A DNA stretch of 6,266 nt, from positions 1 to 6,266 of the forward strand of contig JAGSHA010000202.1 in NCBI GenBank assembly GCA_023954795.1. Reading direction: 5' to 3'. Below are positions 5,557 to 6,266 of this stretch, piece by piece. The notes beneath the pieces were generated by a model, which worked only from the letters and a program-made list of their open reading frames with translations, searched no databases and was not told where the DNA came from. The stretch is from Oceanospirillaceae bacterium. Lineage in GTDB: Bacteria > Pseudomonadota > Gammaproteobacteria > Pseudomonadales > Balneatricaceae. Each line of letters begins with the position of its first letter. Position 1 is the stretch's first letter. The translations under genes and the position numbers were made by a program.

Positions 5557-6266
5557 ATGTCAGCACCTGACATCGGAGCTGTTAAAGAATATCTCATGTC
5601 CTTGCAGGACAATATTTGTCAGGCGCTTGAGCAGGCGGATGGTGACGGCCGTTTTACTGAGGACTCCTGGGATCGGGACGCAGGTGGCGGTGGTCGTACC
5701 CGAGTGCTGGCCAACGGTACTGTGATCGAAAAAGGCGGCGTGAACTTCTCCCACGTATTTGGCGATAAATTGCCGGGCTCTGCAACCGCGCACCGTCCAG
5801 AACTGGCGGGTCGCAGTTTTCAGGCGATGGGTGTGTCGCTGGTGATTCATCCGCACAACCCCTATGTACCGACTTCACATGCTAACGTCCGTTTCTTTAT
5901 TGCGGAGAAAGAAGGTGAAGATCCGGTGTGGTGGTTTGGTGGTGGTTTCGATCTAACACCGTATTACGGCAATGACGATGATTGCCGCCACTGGCATCAG
6001 ACGGCAAAAGACGCCTGTGACCCCTTTGGTGAAGAGATCTATCCGCGCTTTAAACAGTGGTGTGATGATTACTTCTACCTCAAGCACCGTGACGAACCGC
6101 GTGGTGTTGGCGGTCTGTTCTTTGACGACCTGAATGAGCTGGGCTTTGATGATAGCTTTGCGTTGATGCAGTCAATCGGTAATGCGTACGTGCCGGCAAT
6201 TGTTCCGATCATCGAAAAACGTAAAGATGCCGAGTTTGGTGAGCAGCAGCGTGATTTCCAGCTGCA
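5557..6266 (+). CDS. hemF: Oxygen-dependent coproporphyrinogen III oxidase, cut by the right window edge
   Basis: HemF uses O2 to decarboxylate two propionates of coproporphyrinogen III to vinyl groups, giving protoporphyrinogen IX in haem synthesis. The window holds 236 codons; compared with about 299 residues in E. coli HemF, some 60 C-terminal residues lie beyond the edge. Family signatures are clear: an N-terminal GGGGRTRVL (43-51) and KGGVNFSHV (59-67), IHPHNPYVPTSHANVRFF (97-114), WWFGGGFDLTPYY (125-137) and KHRDEPRGVGGLFFDDL (176-192). H98, H108, H147 and H177 fall two positions after the conserved histidines 96, 106, 145 and 175 of the E. coli enzyme. The frame is open throughout with no stop. 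It is the third gene of the purE-tsaC-hemF cluster; aroE often follows hemF in relatives but is not visible here. Confidence 0.97.
   Translation, partial: MSAPDIGAVKEYLMSLQDNICQALEQADGDGRFTEDSWDRDAGGGGRTRVLANGTVIEKGGVNFSHVFGDKLPGSATAHRPELAGRSFQAMGVSLVIHPHNPYVPTSHANVRFFIAEKEGEDPVWWFGGGFDLTPYYGNDDDCRHWHQTAKDACDPFGEEIYPRFKQWCDDYFYLKHRDEPRGVGGLFFDDLNELGFDDSFALMQSIGNAYVPAIVPIIEKRKDAEFGEQQRDFQL

Noticed and set aside
1..6266. A new multi-gene system, mobile element, CRISPR array, tRNA or phage genes
   Set aside because: Every long coding frame with family features belongs to a known conserved gene, no terminal repeats or repeat-spacer pattern occur, and the gaps are too short to hide such a system.

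Overview
The window is a stretch of chromosomal housekeeping DNA from a gammaproteobacterium. The gene order rsmB-fmt-def / LysM (TsaP-like)-dprA / tsaC-hemF matches the arrangement I recall from Pseudomonas and related marine groups. GC content is moderate (about 50-55% by eye) and the proteins read as ordinary gammaproteobacterial sequences, so an Oceanospirillales-like marine bacterium is a reasonable guess. Genus cannot be fixed from the sequence alone. An oxygen-dependent HemF implies life with oxygen.

Layout. Positions 1-1831 carry a leftward cluster, def-fmt-rsmB (rsmB runs off the left edge), for formyl-methionine handling in translation plus 16S rRNA methylation. Fmt formylates initiator Met-tRNA, Def removes the formyl group from new proteins, and RsmB makes m5C967 in 16S rRNA. 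A 206-base divergent region (1832-2037) holds two opposed, overlapping -10-like boxes. Rightward from there come a secreted LysM protein of the TsaP type (2038-3069) and dprA (3160-4275), a pair connected with type IV pili and DNA uptake. After a 173-base gap, a second rightward cluster follows: purE (4449-4961), tsaC (4969-5526) and hemF (5557 to the right edge, incomplete). These serve purine synthesis, the tRNA t6A modification and haem synthesis.

What stands out. purE sits between dprA and tsaC with no purK beside it. Its active-site region reads GMAAHLAG rather than the GGAAHLPG of E. coli PurE, and its codon use is far more biased than that of dprA. Two stem-loops lie between genes (def-fmt and LysM-dprA). 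I found no mobile element, CRISPR array, tRNA or rRNA gene, defence system or broken gene, and nothing that supports a new multi-gene system. The observations below are modest ones about regulation and gene order.
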